Notes: a model not told the origin generated them from the letters alone. A stretch of 64,000 nt of DNA from Helicobacter cetorum (GCF_900198405.1 NZ_FZMR01000002.1:62001-126000), one strand, 5' to 3'; shown: positions 9,148 through 19,303, counted from the stretch's first letter. Numbers and translations: made by a program.

Positions 9148-10051
9148 GCCACAGCCTAAATTAGGGCGTAATTTTGACCCTGTTGATTATTCTAATAGGA
9201 ATTTTTTCTTCTCTTTGCTCTTGTCTTTATTATTGCATGCACTGATTTATTTTCTTTTTCAGTATAGTGCTAAAATACTTGGTCCAAGCAACAAAAAGTT
9301 AGTTAAAGTCGACCCTAGCAATTTGCTTGTTTTAAAAAGAGGGCATTCACAAGACCCAAGCAAGAACCAACCCGGAGCTCCAAAGCCAACGCTATCTGGT
9401 CCTAAACAACCCCCTACTCCACCAACTCCGCCCACGCCTCCTACCCCACCAAAGCCTCAACCCAAGCCTAAGCCAAAACCCAAGCCTAAGCCTAAGCCAA
9501 AACCTACTCACCATAAAGCACTTAAGAAAGTAGAAAAAGTAGAAGAGAAAAAAATTGAAAAAGTAGAAAAAAAGGTTGAGAAAAAACCTATTGAGAAAAA
9601 ACCTGTTGAGAAAAAGTTTGACCCCAACAAACTCTCTTTCTTGCCTACAGAGACCACACCTCCACAACAAGCAAGAAATGACAATAACAAAGGGCTAGAC
9701 CAACAAACTAGAAAAGATATTGATGACTTATATGGCGAAGAATTTGGCGATTTAGGCACGGCTGAAAAAGATTTTATTAAGAGCAATTTGCGTGAAATTG
9801 GGCGTATCACACAAAAATATTTAGAATACCCCTCAGCTGCGGCTTATTTAGGACAAGATGGATTGAATGCGGTAGAATTTTACTTGCATCCTAATGGCGA
9901 TATTACAGGTCTTAAAATTATCATTGGATCTGAATATAAAATGCTAGATGATAACACCTTAAAGACCATTCAAATTGCTTATAAGGATTATCCACGCCCC
10001 AAAACCACCACTTTAATCCGCATTAAAGTGCGTTATTTTATGTATCGCTAA
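9131..10051 (+). CDS. TonB-like energy-transducing protein (HP0582-like)
   Basis: A 306-residue inner-membrane protein with an N-terminal anchor (about residues 26-44), a proline-rich spacer (PPT repeats, then a KP repeat, about 95-125), a charged VEKK-type stretch, and a C-terminal TonB fold ([33 protein letters not shown]). TonB proteins couple the proton motive force, through ExbBD, to outer-membrane transporters. No exbB/exbD is adjacent, so partner and substrate are unknown; it is probably a second TonB. The repeat DNA at 9415-9500 is prone to length change. Confidence 0.8.
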   Translation: MPDISKPQPKLGRNFDPVDYSNRNFFFSLLLSLLLHALIYFLFQYSAKILGPSNKKLVKVDPSNLLVLKRGHSQDPSKNQPGAPKPTLSGPKQPPTPPTPPTPPTPPKPQPKPKPKPKPKPKPKPTHHKALKKVEKVEEKKIEKVEKKVEKKPIEKKPVEKKFDPNKLSFLPTETTPPQQARNDNNKGLDQQTRKDIDDLYGEEFGDLGTAEKDFIKSNLREIGRITQKYLEYPSAAAYLGQDGLNAVEFYLHPNGDITGLKIIIGSEYKMLDDNTLKTIQIAYKDYPRPKTTTLIRIKVRYFMYR

Positions 10052-10064
10052 AAAGGGGGGAGCT

Positions 10065-11078
10065 TTGCATTTAACTTTAAATGACCCAATAGACGCTCAT
10101 TTGCATGTGCGTGAGGGAGAGATTTTAAAAGCAGTATTAAATTACTCTAGCGAGCCTTTTAGCTCTGCTGTGATTATGCCAAATCTCACTAAGCCCCTTA
10201 TTGATACTCAAATTACACTTGATTATGAAAAAGAGATTTTAGAAAATTGTCAAAACTTTAAGCCTTTAATGAGTTTGTATTTTAATGATGATTTGAGTTT
10301 GAGCGAACTACAAAACGCTAAAGATCAAGGTATTAGACTTTTAAAACTCTATCCTAAAGGCATGACAACAAACGCTCAAAGTGGCACTTCTAATTTACTC
10401 AGTGAAAAAACCCTAGAAATCTTAGAAAACGCCCAAAAATTAGATTTTATCCTTTGTATTCATGCAGAACAAGAGGGTTTTTGTATGGATAGAGAGTTTT
10501 TATGCCATAGCACGATAGAAACCTTTGCTACCACTTTTCCTAAGCTTAAAATCATTTTAGAGCATTTAAGCGATAGGCGTAGCATTGATTTATTAGAAAA
10601 ACATAAAAACCTTTATGCAACCTTAACATTGCACCACTTAAGCATGACTTTAGACGATTTACTAGGTCAAGCCTTAAATCCACATTGCTTTTGCAAACCT
10701 CTCATTAAAACCAAAGAAGACCAAAACGCTCTTTTGGCCCTTTCATTAAAAGCACATAAAAAAGTCTCTTTTGGCTCTGATAGCGCTCCACACTTAGTTT
10801 CTAAAAAACACAGCAATAAAGCTCCAGCTGGGATTTTTTCTGCACCCATTTTACTCCCTGCATTATGCGAACTTTTTGAGCGACACAACGCTTTAGATAA
10901 TTTACAAGCTTTTGTGAGTGATAACGCTAAATTTATCTATGGGTTAAAAAACTTACCTAAAAAACAAGTTCTTTTAACTAAAGAGCCTTTTAAAGTTCCC
11001 ACACATACTAATGATAAACAAATCTCTATTTTAAGGGGAGGCGAAACGCTTTCTTGGAAGATTCAAAGCATTTCTTAA
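10065..11078 (+). CDS. pyrC: Dihydroorotase
   Basis: Third step of de novo pyrimidine synthesis: cyclises carbamoyl-aspartate to dihydroorotate. The zinc-binding DAHLHVR motif (about residues 10-16), the [12 protein letters not shown] segment with the bridging Lys, IHAEQEG and FGSDSAPH are all visible in 337 residues. The start is TTG at 10065, supported by a strong AGGGGGG ribosome site seven bases upstream; no ATG lies before the metal motif. The 3' end overlaps the next gene by 25 bases. Confidence 0.93.
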   Translation: MHLTLNDPIDAHLHVREGEILKAVLNYSSEPFSSAVIMPNLTKPLIDTQITLDYEKEILENCQNFKPLMSLYFNDDLSLSELQNAKDQGIRLLKLYPKGMTTNAQSGTSNLLSEKTLEILENAQKLDFILCIHAEQEGFCMDREFLCHSTIETFATTFPKLKIILEHLSDRRSIDLLEKHKNLYATLTLHHLSMTLDDLLGQALNPHCFCKPLIKTKEDQNALLALSLKAHKKVSFGSDSAPHLVSKKHSNKAPAGIFSAPILLPALCELFERHNALDNLQAFVSDNAKFIYGLKNLPKKQVLLTKEPFKVPTHTNDKQISILRGGETLSWKIQSIS

Positions 11079-12187
11079 CGCTTAAAAATCTAGCGTTTTT
11101 TTTAACGCTTTTAAGCGTGCTAGTCATCATTGTTTATTGGCATAAAAACCCTAATTACGCCTTTATACATAATGAAAATATATCTGCTCAAAGCACACCC
11201 TATTTTTCAAAACTTGATATACCTAAGCCTAAAGAGGCTTTAATGGTGCATGCAAGCTCTCTTATAAGCTTACCTAATCAAACGCTCCTAGTAGCATATT
11301 TTAGTGGGACTAGAGAGGGGGCAAAAGATGTTAAAATTAGCGCTAATCTTTATGATTTTAAAACTAATCAATGGAGCAAAGCTTTTACCCTTTTAACTAG
11401 AGAATTACTCTCACAAAAAACCCATGAATACATTAAAAAACTAGGAAATCCCCTACTCTTTTGGCATCAAAATAAAATCATATTGTTTGTAGTAGGAGTG
11501 AGCATGGGCGGATGGGCAACTTCTAAAATCTACCAACTTGAAAGCCTCTCTATTGATAAACCTTTTCAATTTATAAGAAGTCTTCATTTAAGCCCTTTTT
11601 TAAATTTGAGCCATTTAGTAAGAACCAAACCCTTAAACACCACTGATGGCGGTTTTGTGCTACCACTCTATCATGAGTTAGCCACTCAATACCCTTTGTT
11701 ATTAAAATTTGACGCTTTAGCCAAGCCTGTGCAACTTTTACGCCCCAATTCGCTCAACCACCAATTACAACCCTCAATCACACCTTTTAAAAATTGTGCC
11801 ATAATGGCTTTTAGAAACCATAATTTTTTTGATTCATTGATGTTGCAAACTTGCACTTCCTTTAAAAAATGGCAACCCCCAATAACCACAAACCTTAAAA
11901 ATTTAGACGATTCACTAAATTTATTCAACCTTAATCAAACGCTTTATCTAATCCATAATCCAGACAACCCTTCTTTACGCCGTCAAGAATTATTGCTTTC
12001 ACAATTAACAAACCCAAGCACCTTTCATACTCTAAGCGTTTTAGACAAGAGCGAAGAAGTGAGTTACCCAAGCTCAATCATTAATGATGATTTTATAGAC
12101 ATTACCTACACTTATAACCGCAAAATGATTCGCCATATCCGCTTTAATTTAGCCTATCTCAATTCGCTTTCTTACACACACCCATGA
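11054..12187 (+). CDS. Kdo hydrolase, periplasmic sialidase-fold subunit (HP0580-like)
   Basis: In H. pylori a two-protein membrane complex (HP0579 and HP0580) removes the outer Kdo sugar from lipopolysaccharide core. This 377-residue protein has one N-terminal membrane anchor (about 10-28) and a periplasmic domain resembling BNR/sialidase propellers ([20 protein letters not shown], then [17 protein letters not shown] and [10 protein letters not shown]). The start is TTG at 11054 inside pyrC, behind AAGGGGAGG. Assignment rests on order and family resemblance. The stop overlaps the next ATG (ATGA). Confidence 0.75.
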   Translation: MEDSKHFLTLKNLAFFLTLLSVLVIIVYWHKNPNYAFIHNENISAQSTPYFSKLDIPKPKEALMVHASSLISLPNQTLLVAYFSGTREGAKDVKISANLYDFKTNQWSKAFTLLTRELLSQKTHEYIKKLGNPLLFWHQNKIILFVVGVSMGGWATSKIYQLESLSIDKPFQFIRSLHLSPFLNLSHLVRTKPLNTTDGGFVLPLYHELATQYPLLLKFDALAKPVQLLRPNSLNHQLQPSITPFKNCAIMAFRNHNFFDSLMLQTCTSFKKWQPPITTNLKNLDDSLNLFNLNQTLYLIHNPDNPSLRRQELLLSQLTNPSTFHTLSVLDKSEEVSYPSSIINDDFIDITYTYNRKMIRHIRFNLAYLNSLSYTHP

Positions 12188-12726
12188 CTTCTGCCCTTTC
12201 TTTTTCGCTCGTATGGCTCGCTCTTATGCTTTCTTTTTTTAAAAACCAAGCTTTTAAGATTAAATTTTTCTTTTCTGTTTTTATTTTGATACTCAGCAAT
12301 ATCCCCATTATCTACCATTTATCCTTAAACCAATGGGCATTAAGCTTTATATCTCCTTTAAGCACTTTTAGCACGCTTATAATATTCGCTTATGTAGGAT
12401 TTTTTTTCAATCTCTTTAAAAAAGCTCCTTTAGATAATTTCTATTCTAATCTTATCATTGCGTGTTTTAGCCTACTATTATTAAGCGATATTTTAGGTTT
12501 TTTATCTTTTTCAATCTATCATCACTTTTATATTTCGGTAGGTTTTGCAGGAATTTTTTGTGCGTTCTTATTTTTAAGTAATTCCTTGCTAGGCTTTTTA
12601 GCCCTTTTAGCACTCCTTAGCTATATATTCTCAACCAATTTGCAACTCTTAGATACCTTATTTGATGCCCCCTTATTCCTTATCTCTTGCTTAAATCTTT
12701 TATATTGTTATAAAAAAAGGTTATAA
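12184..12726 (+). CDS. Kdo hydrolase, integral-membrane subunit (HP0579-like)
   Basis: A 180-residue, very hydrophobic protein with about five or six predicted membrane helices and no soluble domain. It corresponds by position and size to HP0579, the partner required by the HP0580 sialidase-like protein for Kdo removal from lipopolysaccharide. The ATG overlaps the upstream TGA, which implies fixed stoichiometry. No catalytic motif is visible, so it probably anchors or presents the substrate. Confidence 0.7.
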   Translation: MTSALSFSLVWLALMLSFFKNQAFKIKFFFSVFILILSNIPIIYHLSLNQWALSFISPLSTFSTLIIFAYVGFFFNLFKKAPLDNFYSNLIIACFSLLLLSDILGFLSFSIYHHFYISVGFAGIFCAFLFLSNSLLGFLALLALLSYIFSTNLQLLDTLFDAPLFLISCLNLLYCYKKRL

Positions 12727-12734
12727 TAAATCCT

Positions 12735-14783
12735 ATGAAAACTTTATTACACCCTTTATCCCAACTCTTTTTAAAAGGTTTTTATTTCACCTTTTTTATG
12801 AGCTTGTTGTTTGTTTTTAATCGTATAGGCTTTATCCTTTATACCGGTTTTTACAAAAAAGCTTTGCAAGAGGCTAGTTTAGGCGATATAATAAAGGTCT
12901 TACTAGATGGGGGTAAATACGATAATCGTGTCGTGGCAACTATGGCGATTATTTTTATGGTGGTGGGGCTTTTCTCACTATTCAATCCTCAACGCCAAAA
13001 TAAAACCCTTAATTTTTTTGCTTGTTTTTCTTTGGGTCTTGCCCTATTTTTTAACATAGCTAATATAGTCTATTATGGCATTTATGGCAATGTCTTTGAT
13101 GAAAATTTACTAGAAGTGTTATTTGAAGACAAACTCACACTTTTGAGCATGGGATTAAGTGGGGAATACCCTATTATCTCTAGCTTTATACTCTTTTTGG
13201 GGCTTTTAGGGGTAGTCTTTTTTATCTATCTCAAGCTCCAAAAAATTCTTTTTTCAAAAATGACCTTTTTAAACACTTTCTTTAATGCAAGCAATATAAA
13301 AGTTTCAAAAACCCTTGGCTTATTTTTAAGCTTTTCGCTTTGCATGATGCTTTATATTAATGCCCAATTTAGCTTTGTTGGCGCGTCTTTAGATTTTCAT
13401 CTTGAACCGGTCAAAGACCCATTTTTACGCAAAATCACTCCGGGGGCTTTCCGTAGCTTTTATCTAGTGGTGCGAAACTACAGACGCAGTCATAATCTCA
13501 AGCTAAGCGATTTTACCAAAACCCCTTTATTAGAAGTCATTCAAAGCTATTTTAACACACAAGCTAACCCCCCTTATAATCTCTATGAGTTACTAACTCA
13601 AACAAGTTATAATAATTCTAATCAAAAAATTGAGCATGTTTTTTACATCATTTCAGAATCTCTAAGCTCATGGCATTTTGATAAAAAGTTTGATAGCATA
13701 GGGCTAACAAGTGCGTTACAAAATTTAGCCAAAGAAGAACATGGCTATATGCTCCCTACTTTTATTGAGAGTGCTCCACGCACCGTTAAAAGCCTAGATG
13801 TGCAAATCACGGGCTTACCCTATATCAACGATAACAATCTAGTAAACTCTGGGGTTGCTATGCCTAGCTTTCCTACAGCTATTGGCGTTCAAATGAAAAA
13901 CTTAGGCTTTAAAAATAATTTTTATTATGCCGGTAGTGGCATTTGGAATAAACTAGATAGTTTCACTAAAAAACAAGGCTTTGATGCGCTCTATTTCAAC
14001 ACCCACTTACTAGAATACGCTAAAAATAAGCCCTACCCCAAACCCATAGAGAGTAATTGGGGTGTGCATGACAATATTTTATTTGATTATATTATAGATA
14101 ATACAAACCCTAATGAAAAAACTTTCAGCATGGTGATGACTTTAAGTAATCATGTAACTAGAAATGTGAATCTTAAAGCTTTTGATGTGCCAATAGAAAA
14201 AATTCAGCATTTTGTAGAACAAACCCCAAAATCTGAGAACTTACCCAACGCTAATTTTTTAGGGCATGTCTATTGGTATGATAAAGTGGTGGTAAATTTT
14301 ATTAAAAAAGCAAGTCAAAAATTCCCAAACTCGCTTTTTATCATTACAGGAGACCATTTTGATAGGAGCTATGAATACGCTAAAAATGACCTTTATACTA
14401 TCAAATCTATCCCCCTCATTCTCTATGCCCCCACCTTAAAACCTAAAATGATTAGTGAAGTTGGCTCTCATCTAGACATCGCCCCAACCATTATAGAATT
14501 AGTCGCTCCTAAAGATTTTAAATTCGTAAGTTTTGGCAAGCCTTTATTTTCTAATAATATTGCAAATCCAAAAAGCCACCCTAATTATGCTCTTGGCTTT
14601 GAAGCGATTGCTACAAAAAATTATTTTTATAGCCCCTCTTTTAACTTCCGCTACCTAAATAACCAACAACCCTTAAAAGAAGATAAAATAACCGCTCCAA
14701 AGCTCTATCAGCAACTAGAATACATGAGAGCTATTAGCTGGTATTTACTCTATCAAGGGCAAGACATTCCTAAAAAGCCCTAA
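12735..14783 (+). CDS. LtaS/EptA-type membrane sulfatase-fold phosphotransferase (HP0578-like)
   Basis: A 682-residue inner-membrane protein with five N-terminal membrane segments (within about residues 1-215) and a periplasmic alkaline-phosphatase-fold domain. The metal and catalytic residues are in place: Glu in HVFYIISESLSSWHF, the candidate Thr nucleophile in ESAPRTVKSL, and ITGDHFDRSY with Asp-His. Such enzymes move phosphoethanolamine or phosphoglycerol onto envelope glycolipids; the substrate is unknown. It follows the Kdo-hydrolase genes by eight bases, which suggests an envelope-modification unit. Confidence 0.75.
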   Translation: MKTLLHPLSQLFLKGFYFTFFMSLLFVFNRIGFILYTGFYKKALQEASLGDIIKVLLDGGKYDNRVVATMAIIFMVVGLFSLFNPQRQNKTLNFFACFSLGLALFFNIANIVYYGIYGNVFDENLLEVLFEDKLTLLSMGLSGEYPIISSFILFLGLLGVVFFIYLKLQKILFSKMTFLNTFFNASNIKVSKTLGLFLSFSLCMMLYINAQFSFVGASLDFHLEPVKDPFLRKITPGAFRSFYLVVRNYRRSHNLKLSDFTKTPLLEVIQSYFNTQANPPYNLYELLTQTSYNNSNQKIEHVFYIISESLSSWHFDKKFDSIGLTSALQNLAKEEHGYMLPTFIESAPRTVKSLDVQITGLPYINDNNLVNSGVAMPSFPTAIGVQMKNLGFKNNFYYAGSGIWNKLDSFTKKQGFDALYFNTHLLEYAKNKPYPKPIESNWGVHDNILFDYIIDNTNPNEKTFSMVMTLSNHVTRNVNLKAFDVPIEKIQHFVEQTPKSENLPNANFLGHVYWYDKVVVNFIKKASQKFPNSLFIITGDHFDRSYEYAKNDLYTIKSIPLILYAPTLKPKMISEVGSHLDIAPTIIELVAPKDFKFVSFGKPLFSNNIANPKSHPNYALGFEAIATKNYFYSPSFNFRYLNNQQPLKEDKITAPKLYQQLEYMRAISWYLLYQGQDIPKKP

Positions 14784-14786
14784 ATA

Positions 14787-15806
14787 ATGAATACTACTCA
14801 AACCTTAGAACCTTTTGATGTTATTTTAGATGCAAGAACTCCTAAAGAATTTGAAGAATCTCACATTCCTAACGCTTTAAATTTTCCGGTTTTTAGCAAT
14901 GAAGAACACGCGCTTGTAGGCACAATTTATAAACAAGAATCGCCCCTAAAAGCACGCATTTTAGGCTCAAGCATAGCATGCAGAAATATCGCACAATTTT
15001 TAGAAAAAAGCCTTAATGACCCCACTACCGCACTACACCTTAAAAACAAGCTTTTAGTTTATTGCGCTAGAGGGGGTAAACGCAGTTCAGCACTTGGCAT
15101 TATTTTAGAAGAAGTGGGCTTTCAAGTGCAAAAATTTGAAGGGGGCTATAAAACCTATCGCAACATAGTCTTAAATGAATTTAAAAAACCTTTTGTAAAA
15201 CCATTAATCGTTTTAGACGGGCTAACCGGTTGTGGAAAAACAGAATTAATAGAGTATTTTTCTTCGTGGAGCATTGATTTAGAAAGATTAGCCAAGCATT
15301 ATGGCTCTAGCTTTGGCAACCCTACAAACGCCAAACGCCCCACGCAAAAAATGTTTGAAAACCTTCTATATTACGAATTGCACTCTAAAAAACATGAACC
15401 GCTTTTATTGATAGAAAAAGAGCCAAAAGCCCTTGGAGGCTTGGTTATCCCTAATTCTATTTTTAGTGCCTATCAGCATTCCGTTCATACTATTTTTGTT
15501 AACGCCCCCTTAGAACACCGCATTAAACGCCTAGTTAGCATGTATTCCAACCTAAAAGATAGCGTTTTTAAAGAGGCAATAACAACCATTAAGCCCTACA
15601 CCACTAAAGCTATTTTTGAAGATTTAAAACGCCTTTGGGAACATAGAGATTTAGAAAAAATCGCTGAGATTCTAACCACCAAATACTATGATTTAGTTTA
15701 TAAAAAATCCCCTAGCTCTTATAGCATTACTTTTCATACTTTAGAACAAACAGCCAAAGAAATTCTAGCTATCAAAGCAGACATCTTGCAAAACACTCAT
15801 CAATAA
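14787..15806 (+). CDS. mnmH: tRNA 2-selenouridine synthase (MnmH/SelU)
   Basis: Replaces sulfur by selenium in 2-thiouridine at tRNA position 34, using selenophosphate and a geranyl intermediate. The 339 residues combine an N-terminal rhodanese domain (DVILDARTPKEFEESHIP; active Cys in YCARGGKRSSALG) with a P-loop (LDGLTGCGKTELIEYF). Both active-site motifs are intact. It follows the sulfatase-fold gene by three bases and is the last gene before the folD promoter. It needs SelD for selenophosphate, which is not in this window. Confidence 0.88.
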   Translation: MNTTQTLEPFDVILDARTPKEFEESHIPNALNFPVFSNEEHALVGTIYKQESPLKARILGSSIACRNIAQFLEKSLNDPTTALHLKNKLLVYCARGGKRSSALGIILEEVGFQVQKFEGGYKTYRNIVLNEFKKPFVKPLIVLDGLTGCGKTELIEYFSSWSIDLERLAKHYGSSFGNPTNAKRPTQKMFENLLYYELHSKKHEPLLLIEKEPKALGGLVIPNSIFSAYQHSVHTIFVNAPLEHRIKRLVSMYSNLKDSVFKEAITTIKPYTTKAIFEDLKRLWEHRDLEKIAEILTTKYYDLVYKKSPSSYSITFHTLEQTAKEILAIKADILQNTHQ

Positions 15807-15829
15807 ATTTTGGCTAAAAGAGTAATTTT

Positions 15830-15838
15830 TGCTAAAAT
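15830..15838 (+). promoter_or_regulatory. Extended -10 promoter of folD
   Basis: TGCTAAAAT at 15830-15838, a good extended -10 for the Helicobacter housekeeping sigma, lies about 42 bases before the folD ATG in the 73-base gap after mnmH. Confidence 0.6.
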
Positions 15839-15879
15839 AAGTCCGTTTTAATTTTAATCGTATTTAAAGGATAGCCGAT

Positions 15880-16746
15880 ATGGCAGATAAGGGCTGTGTT
15901 TTATTAGATGGACAAGCATTGGCTTGTTCTATAGAAGAAGACTTGAAAAATAAAATCCATACCATTACCTCAAATTCTAATAAATGCCCTAAACTAGCTG
16001 TTATTTTAGTGGGCAAAGACCCTGCGAGCGTTACTTATGTCAATATGAAAGTGAAAGCTTGCGAAAGGGTTGGCATGAAATTTGATTTGCAAACTTTAGA
16101 AGCTAGTATTACCCAAGAAGAGCTTTTAAAGCTTATCGCAACTTTTAATGCTAGTAACGATATTTCAGGAATTTTAGTTCAGCTCCCCTTGCCTAGTCAT
16201 ATTGACTCTAAAGAAGTTTTAGAGGCCATTGACCCAAATAAAGATGTAGATGGCTTTCATCCGCTTAATGTAGGCAGAGTTTGCACACAAAAAGAGGCGT
16301 TTTTACCAGCCACCCCTATGGGAGTTATGCGTCTTTTAGAACATTATCATATTGATGTGAAAGGCAAAGATGTAGCCATTATTGGAGCGAGCAATATTAT
16401 TGGAAAACCCCTAAGCATGCTTATGTTAAATGCTGGTGCTACTATTAGTGTGTGTCATATCTTAACTAAAGATATTTCTCTTTATACCAAGAAAGCTGAT
16501 ATTGTATGCGTAGGAGTTGGCAAACCTAATTTAATTACTGCAGATATGCTTAAAGATAGTGCTATCGTTGTAGATATAGGCATTAATCGTTTAACCAATG
16601 GGCATATTGTTGGCGATGTAGATTTTGAAAACGCTAAGCAAAAAACGAGCTTTATCACTCCTGTGCCTAAAGGTGTAGGGCCTATGACGATAGTCTCACT
16701 CTTAGAAAACACTCTGTTAGCTTTTCAAAAACAACAAAATTTTTAA
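15880..16746 (+). CDS. folD: Bifunctional methylenetetrahydrofolate dehydrogenase/cyclohydrolase
   Basis: Interconverts 5,10-methylene-, methenyl- and 10-formyl-tetrahydrofolate in the cytoplasm. The 288 residues contain the catalytic [13 protein letters not shown] with Lys, [28 protein letters not shown] and the nucleotide-binding [17 protein letters not shown], ending [11 protein letters not shown]. Length and motifs are standard. It has its own promoter and appears to lead a lepB/M50 protease run. Confidence 0.96.
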   Translation: MADKGCVLLDGQALACSIEEDLKNKIHTITSNSNKCPKLAVILVGKDPASVTYVNMKVKACERVGMKFDLQTLEASITQEELLKLIATFNASNDISGILVQLPLPSHIDSKEVLEAIDPNKDVDGFHPLNVGRVCTQKEAFLPATPMGVMRLLEHYHIDVKGKDVAIIGASNIIGKPLSMLMLNAGATISVCHILTKDISLYTKKADIVCVGVGKPNLITADMLKDSAIVVDIGINRLTNGHIVGDVDFENAKQKTSFITPVPKGVGPMTIVSLLENTLLAFQKQQNF

Positions 16747-16761
16747 GGATTAGTTATTGAT

Positions 16762-17652
16762 ATGAAATTTTTACGCTCCCTTTATCAGTTTTGCTCTAGT
16801 TGGGTTGGAACAATTATCATTGTTTTATTGGTAGTCTTTTTTGTCGCACAAGCTTTTATTATCCCCTCTCGCTCTATGGTTGGCACACTTTATGAGGGCG
16901 ATATGCTTTTTGTCAAAAAGTTTTCTTATGGCATACCCATTCCTAAAATCCCATGGATTGAACTCCCTATAATACCCGATTTTAAAAATAATGGACATTT
17001 GATAGAGGGCAAGCACCCTGAGCGTGGAGAGATTGTTGTTTTTATCCCTCCACATGAAAAAAAATCTTACTATGTTAAAAGAAATTTTGCTGTTGGGGGC
17101 GATGAGGTGCTATTTACCCAAGAAGGGCTTTATTTGTACCCTTTTGAAAGCGATGGCGATGAAAACTATATTGCTAAACATTTTCCTAACGCTCAAACCA
17201 AACAATTTATGGGAAAAACCTTTGTTTTAAACCCCTATGCCCCAAAACACCTAGGAATCCACTACCAAAAAAATAATGAAACCTTTAATGTAATGGAACA
17301 ACTTGCCAATCAAGGCGGAGGTAATAGCTTGAGTATGCAACTTGTGCAAGTAGATGGCGAAAGCGTTTTTTACAAAAAGATTAACCCCAATGAGTTTTTT
17401 ATGATAGGCGATAACAGAGATAATTCTAGCGATTCGCGCTTTTGGGGGAGTATTCCTTATAAAAATGTTGTAGGTTCGCCATGGCTTGTCTATTTCAGTC
17501 TTAACTTAAAAAATAGTTTGGAAGTTGATGCTGAAAATAATCCTAAAAAACGCTATTTGGTGCGTTGGAAACGCATGTTTAAGACCATAGATGCTTTAGA
17601 AAAAGCTCTCAAAAAAGAGCAGCAAAAGCCTCAGCCTATATCGCACCATTAA
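16762..17652 (+). CDS. lepB: Signal peptidase I
   Basis: Inner-membrane serine protease that cleaves Sec signal peptides. One membrane segment (about residues 12-31) precedes the nucleophile region IPSRSMVGTLYEGD (Ser), the general-base Lys in YYVKRNFAVGGDEV, and GDNRDNSSDSRFWG (box E). The 296 residues are complete. It follows folD by 15 bases. Confidence 0.95.
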   Translation: MKFLRSLYQFCSSWVGTIIIVLLVVFFVAQAFIIPSRSMVGTLYEGDMLFVKKFSYGIPIPKIPWIELPIIPDFKNNGHLIEGKHPERGEIVVFIPPHEKKSYYVKRNFAVGGDEVLFTQEGLYLYPFESDGDENYIAKHFPNAQTKQFMGKTFVLNPYAPKHLGIHYQKNNETFNVMEQLANQGGGNSLSMQLVQVDGESVFYKKINPNEFFMIGDNRDNSSDSRFWGSIPYKNVVGSPWLVYFSLNLKNSLEVDAENNPKKRYLVRWKRMFKTIDALEKALKKEQQKPQPISHH

Positions 17653-17660
17653 GATATTTT

Positions 17661-18362
17661 ATGCCGTCGTGGGATTTTTCAATAGAAAGCATTCTTTTAA
17701 CCCTCGTTAAAATTCTTGCTTTGTTAATTGCAATTATTGGGCATGAAATCATGCATGGTTATAGCGCTTTATTGTTTGGCGATACAAGTGCTAAAGATGC
17801 TAAACGCTTGAGCCTAAATCCTATTAGGCATTTGGATATGATGGGTTCTGTGCTTTTACCGGCTTTACTACTCATTTTTCAAGCCCCCTTTTTATTTGGG
17901 TGGGCTAAACCTGTTCCTATAGATATACGCCATATTGTATTAAAAAAGGGAGCTTTAGCTTGTGTAGTAGTGAGTTTAGCGGGCGTTATGTATAATTTTA
18001 TTCTGGCAGTGGTTTTGGCACTAATAGCACATTTTGTTTTTCAAAGTTTTGGTGTTGTCAATTTAGGGCTTGAAAACTTAAAGCTTTGGCAACTTATATT
18101 GGTAACCTTTTTAGCTCAAGGCATGCTTTATAATATTATCTTAGGGATATTTAATAGCCTCCCTATTCCTCCATTAGATGGCTCAAAAGCACTTGGTTTT
18201 TTAGCCTTGCACTTTGGAAATACAAGCATATTGGCGTGGTTTTCTAAAATGGAGCGTTACTCTATGCTAGTTGTATTCTTATTTTTATTTATCCCTCAGT
18301 TATCAGAATTTTTTATCCATGCACCCACACGATTTTTATTTTCTTTCTTGCTATCTTGGTAA
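17661..18362 (+). CDS. Site-2 protease family (M50) membrane metalloprotease (HP0575-like)
   Basis: A 233-residue polytopic protein. The zinc motif HEIMH (HExxH, in IAIIGHEIMHGYSALLFGD) lies in the first membrane segment and the third ligand in NSLPIPPLDGSK near residue 175. It lacks a PDZ domain, so it belongs to the short YwhC/Rip-like group rather than RseP. Substrate is unknown. It lies eight bases after lepB, a natural partner because site-2 proteases can clear signal-peptide remnants (inference). Confidence 0.85.
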   Translation: MPSWDFSIESILLTLVKILALLIAIIGHEIMHGYSALLFGDTSAKDAKRLSLNPIRHLDMMGSVLLPALLLIFQAPFLFGWAKPVPIDIRHIVLKKGALACVVVSLAGVMYNFILAVVLALIAHFVFQSFGVVNLGLENLKLWQLILVTFLAQGMLYNIILGIFNSLPIPPLDGSKALGFLALHFGNTSILAWFSKMERYSMLVVFLFLFIPQLSEFFIHAPTRFLFSFLLSW

Positions 18363-18401
18363 GAATTTTCAACACATATCTTTAATACTAAGGACTTCTT
18401 T

Positions 18402-18857
18402 ATGAATACCCTACAAACTCCTCTAACTATCCATGAAATTTTTATTGGAAGCGACCATGCAGGCTATCAGCTTGCAACTTTTGTCAAGCAATTTTTAGAA
18501 CAAAGAGATTTTAAGGTGCATGCCTTTTTAGCTAAAGAGCGAGTAGACTACCCTGATTATGCAAAAATTATTTGCGAAAAAACTTTATCTTGCGAACATA
18601 ATTTTGGCATTTTAGTGTGTGCTACAGGAATTGGCATGAGTATGTCAGCCAATCGCTTTAAAGGCATTAGAGCAGCCCTTTGCACAGACATGTTTATGGC
18701 TAAAATGACTCGCTTACATAATAACGCTAATGTATTGTGTTTGGGCGAAAGGATTAGTGGCTTAGGAGTTGTAGAGAGCATTTTAGAGGCTTTCTTTTCT
18801 ACAGATTTTGAGGGAGGCAGACATATAGAACGCACCCAAAAGATAGATAGAAATTAA
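18402..18857 (+). CDS. rpiB: Ribose-5-phosphate isomerase B
   Basis: Interconverts ribose 5-phosphate and ribulose 5-phosphate in the pentose phosphate pathway. The 151 residues carry IFIGSDHAGYQL, VDYPDYAK and the anion-binding loop GILVCATGIGMSMSANR, then RLHNNANVLCLGERISG, all typical of RpiB/LacAB. An inverted repeat follows 13 bases after the stop and may end its transcript. Confidence 0.93.
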   Translation: MNTLQTPLTIHEIFIGSDHAGYQLATFVKQFLEQRDFKVHAFLAKERVDYPDYAKIICEKTLSCEHNFGILVCATGIGMSMSANRFKGIRAALCTDMFMAKMTRLHNNANVLCLGERISGLGVVESILEAFFSTDFEGGRHIERTQKIDRN

Positions 18858-18870
18858 AAAAGGAATTAAA

Positions 18871-18899
18871 AGAATTGTGCTAAAATTATCCACAATTCT
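18871..18899 (+). promoter_or_regulatory. Extended -10 enclosed by a perfect 9-bp inverted repeat
   Basis: AGAATTGTG (18871-18879) and CACAATTCT (18891-18899) form a perfect inverted repeat. Its 11-base centre contains TAAAAT (18881-18886), preceded by TGC, a good extended -10 for the gene at 18922. The repeat is followed by TTTTTA, so it could also end rpiB transcription; its position over a -10 equally suits a repressor operator. Confidence 0.5.
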
Positions 18900-18921
18900 T
18901 TTTAAGGGATAGTAATTTAAG

Positions 18922-19254
18922 ATGTTTTCTCAATGGCTTTTATTTACCATTGCTATTGTTTTGGTGGTTTATATGGGTGTGCGAACTTTCTTTTTTAAAA
19001 CTGTGGCTAAACGCCAAGAACGCACTACAGCCTCTATGAAACTCACCTTACAAGAGGCTGAAATTTTAATCCAAAAACACCAATTACAGCTTCAAAGGGC
19101 TTTAGGCAATATTGATATTCTCACTCAAGAAATGAGCTCTTTAAAAACAGAGTTAAAAACTCTCAAGCAACGCAACACACAATACAAAAGCGAATCAGAC
19201 AAATACAAAAACCGCATTAAAGAATTAGAGCAAAAAATAGAGGCACTTCTATAA
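18922..19254 (+). CDS. Membrane-anchored coiled-coil protein of unknown function (HP0573-like)
   Basis: A 110-residue protein with an N-terminal membrane segment (about 3-26, LLFTIAIVLVVYMGVRTFFF) and a long charged coiled coil (about 30-110, with heptads such as LKTELKTLKQRNTQYKSE). The fold resembles small envelope tethers but no family is recognised. It precedes apt by 49 bases. Confidence 0.7.
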   Translation: MFSQWLLFTIAIVLVVYMGVRTFFFKTVAKRQERTTASMKLTLQEAEILIQKHQLQLQRALGNIDILTQEMSSLKTELKTLKQRNTQYKSESDKYKNRIKELEQKIEALL

Positions 19255-19260
19255 AAACGC

Positions 19261-19266
19261 TATAAT
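19261..19266 (+). promoter_or_regulatory. Predicted -10 of apt
   Basis: A consensus TATAAT inside an AT-rich run (tataatataatata), 38 bases before the apt ATG. Confidence 0.5.
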
Positions 19267-19303
19267 ATAATATAAAAATAGGTATTGAAGGATAAAAAAC
19301 ACA

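Noticed and set aside
9392-9810. Two minus-strand frames of 92 and 100 codons opposite the TonB-like gene
   Set aside because: They are shadows of the proline/lysine repeat; low-complexity composition (long Phe/Leu/Arg runs) and no ribosome site.
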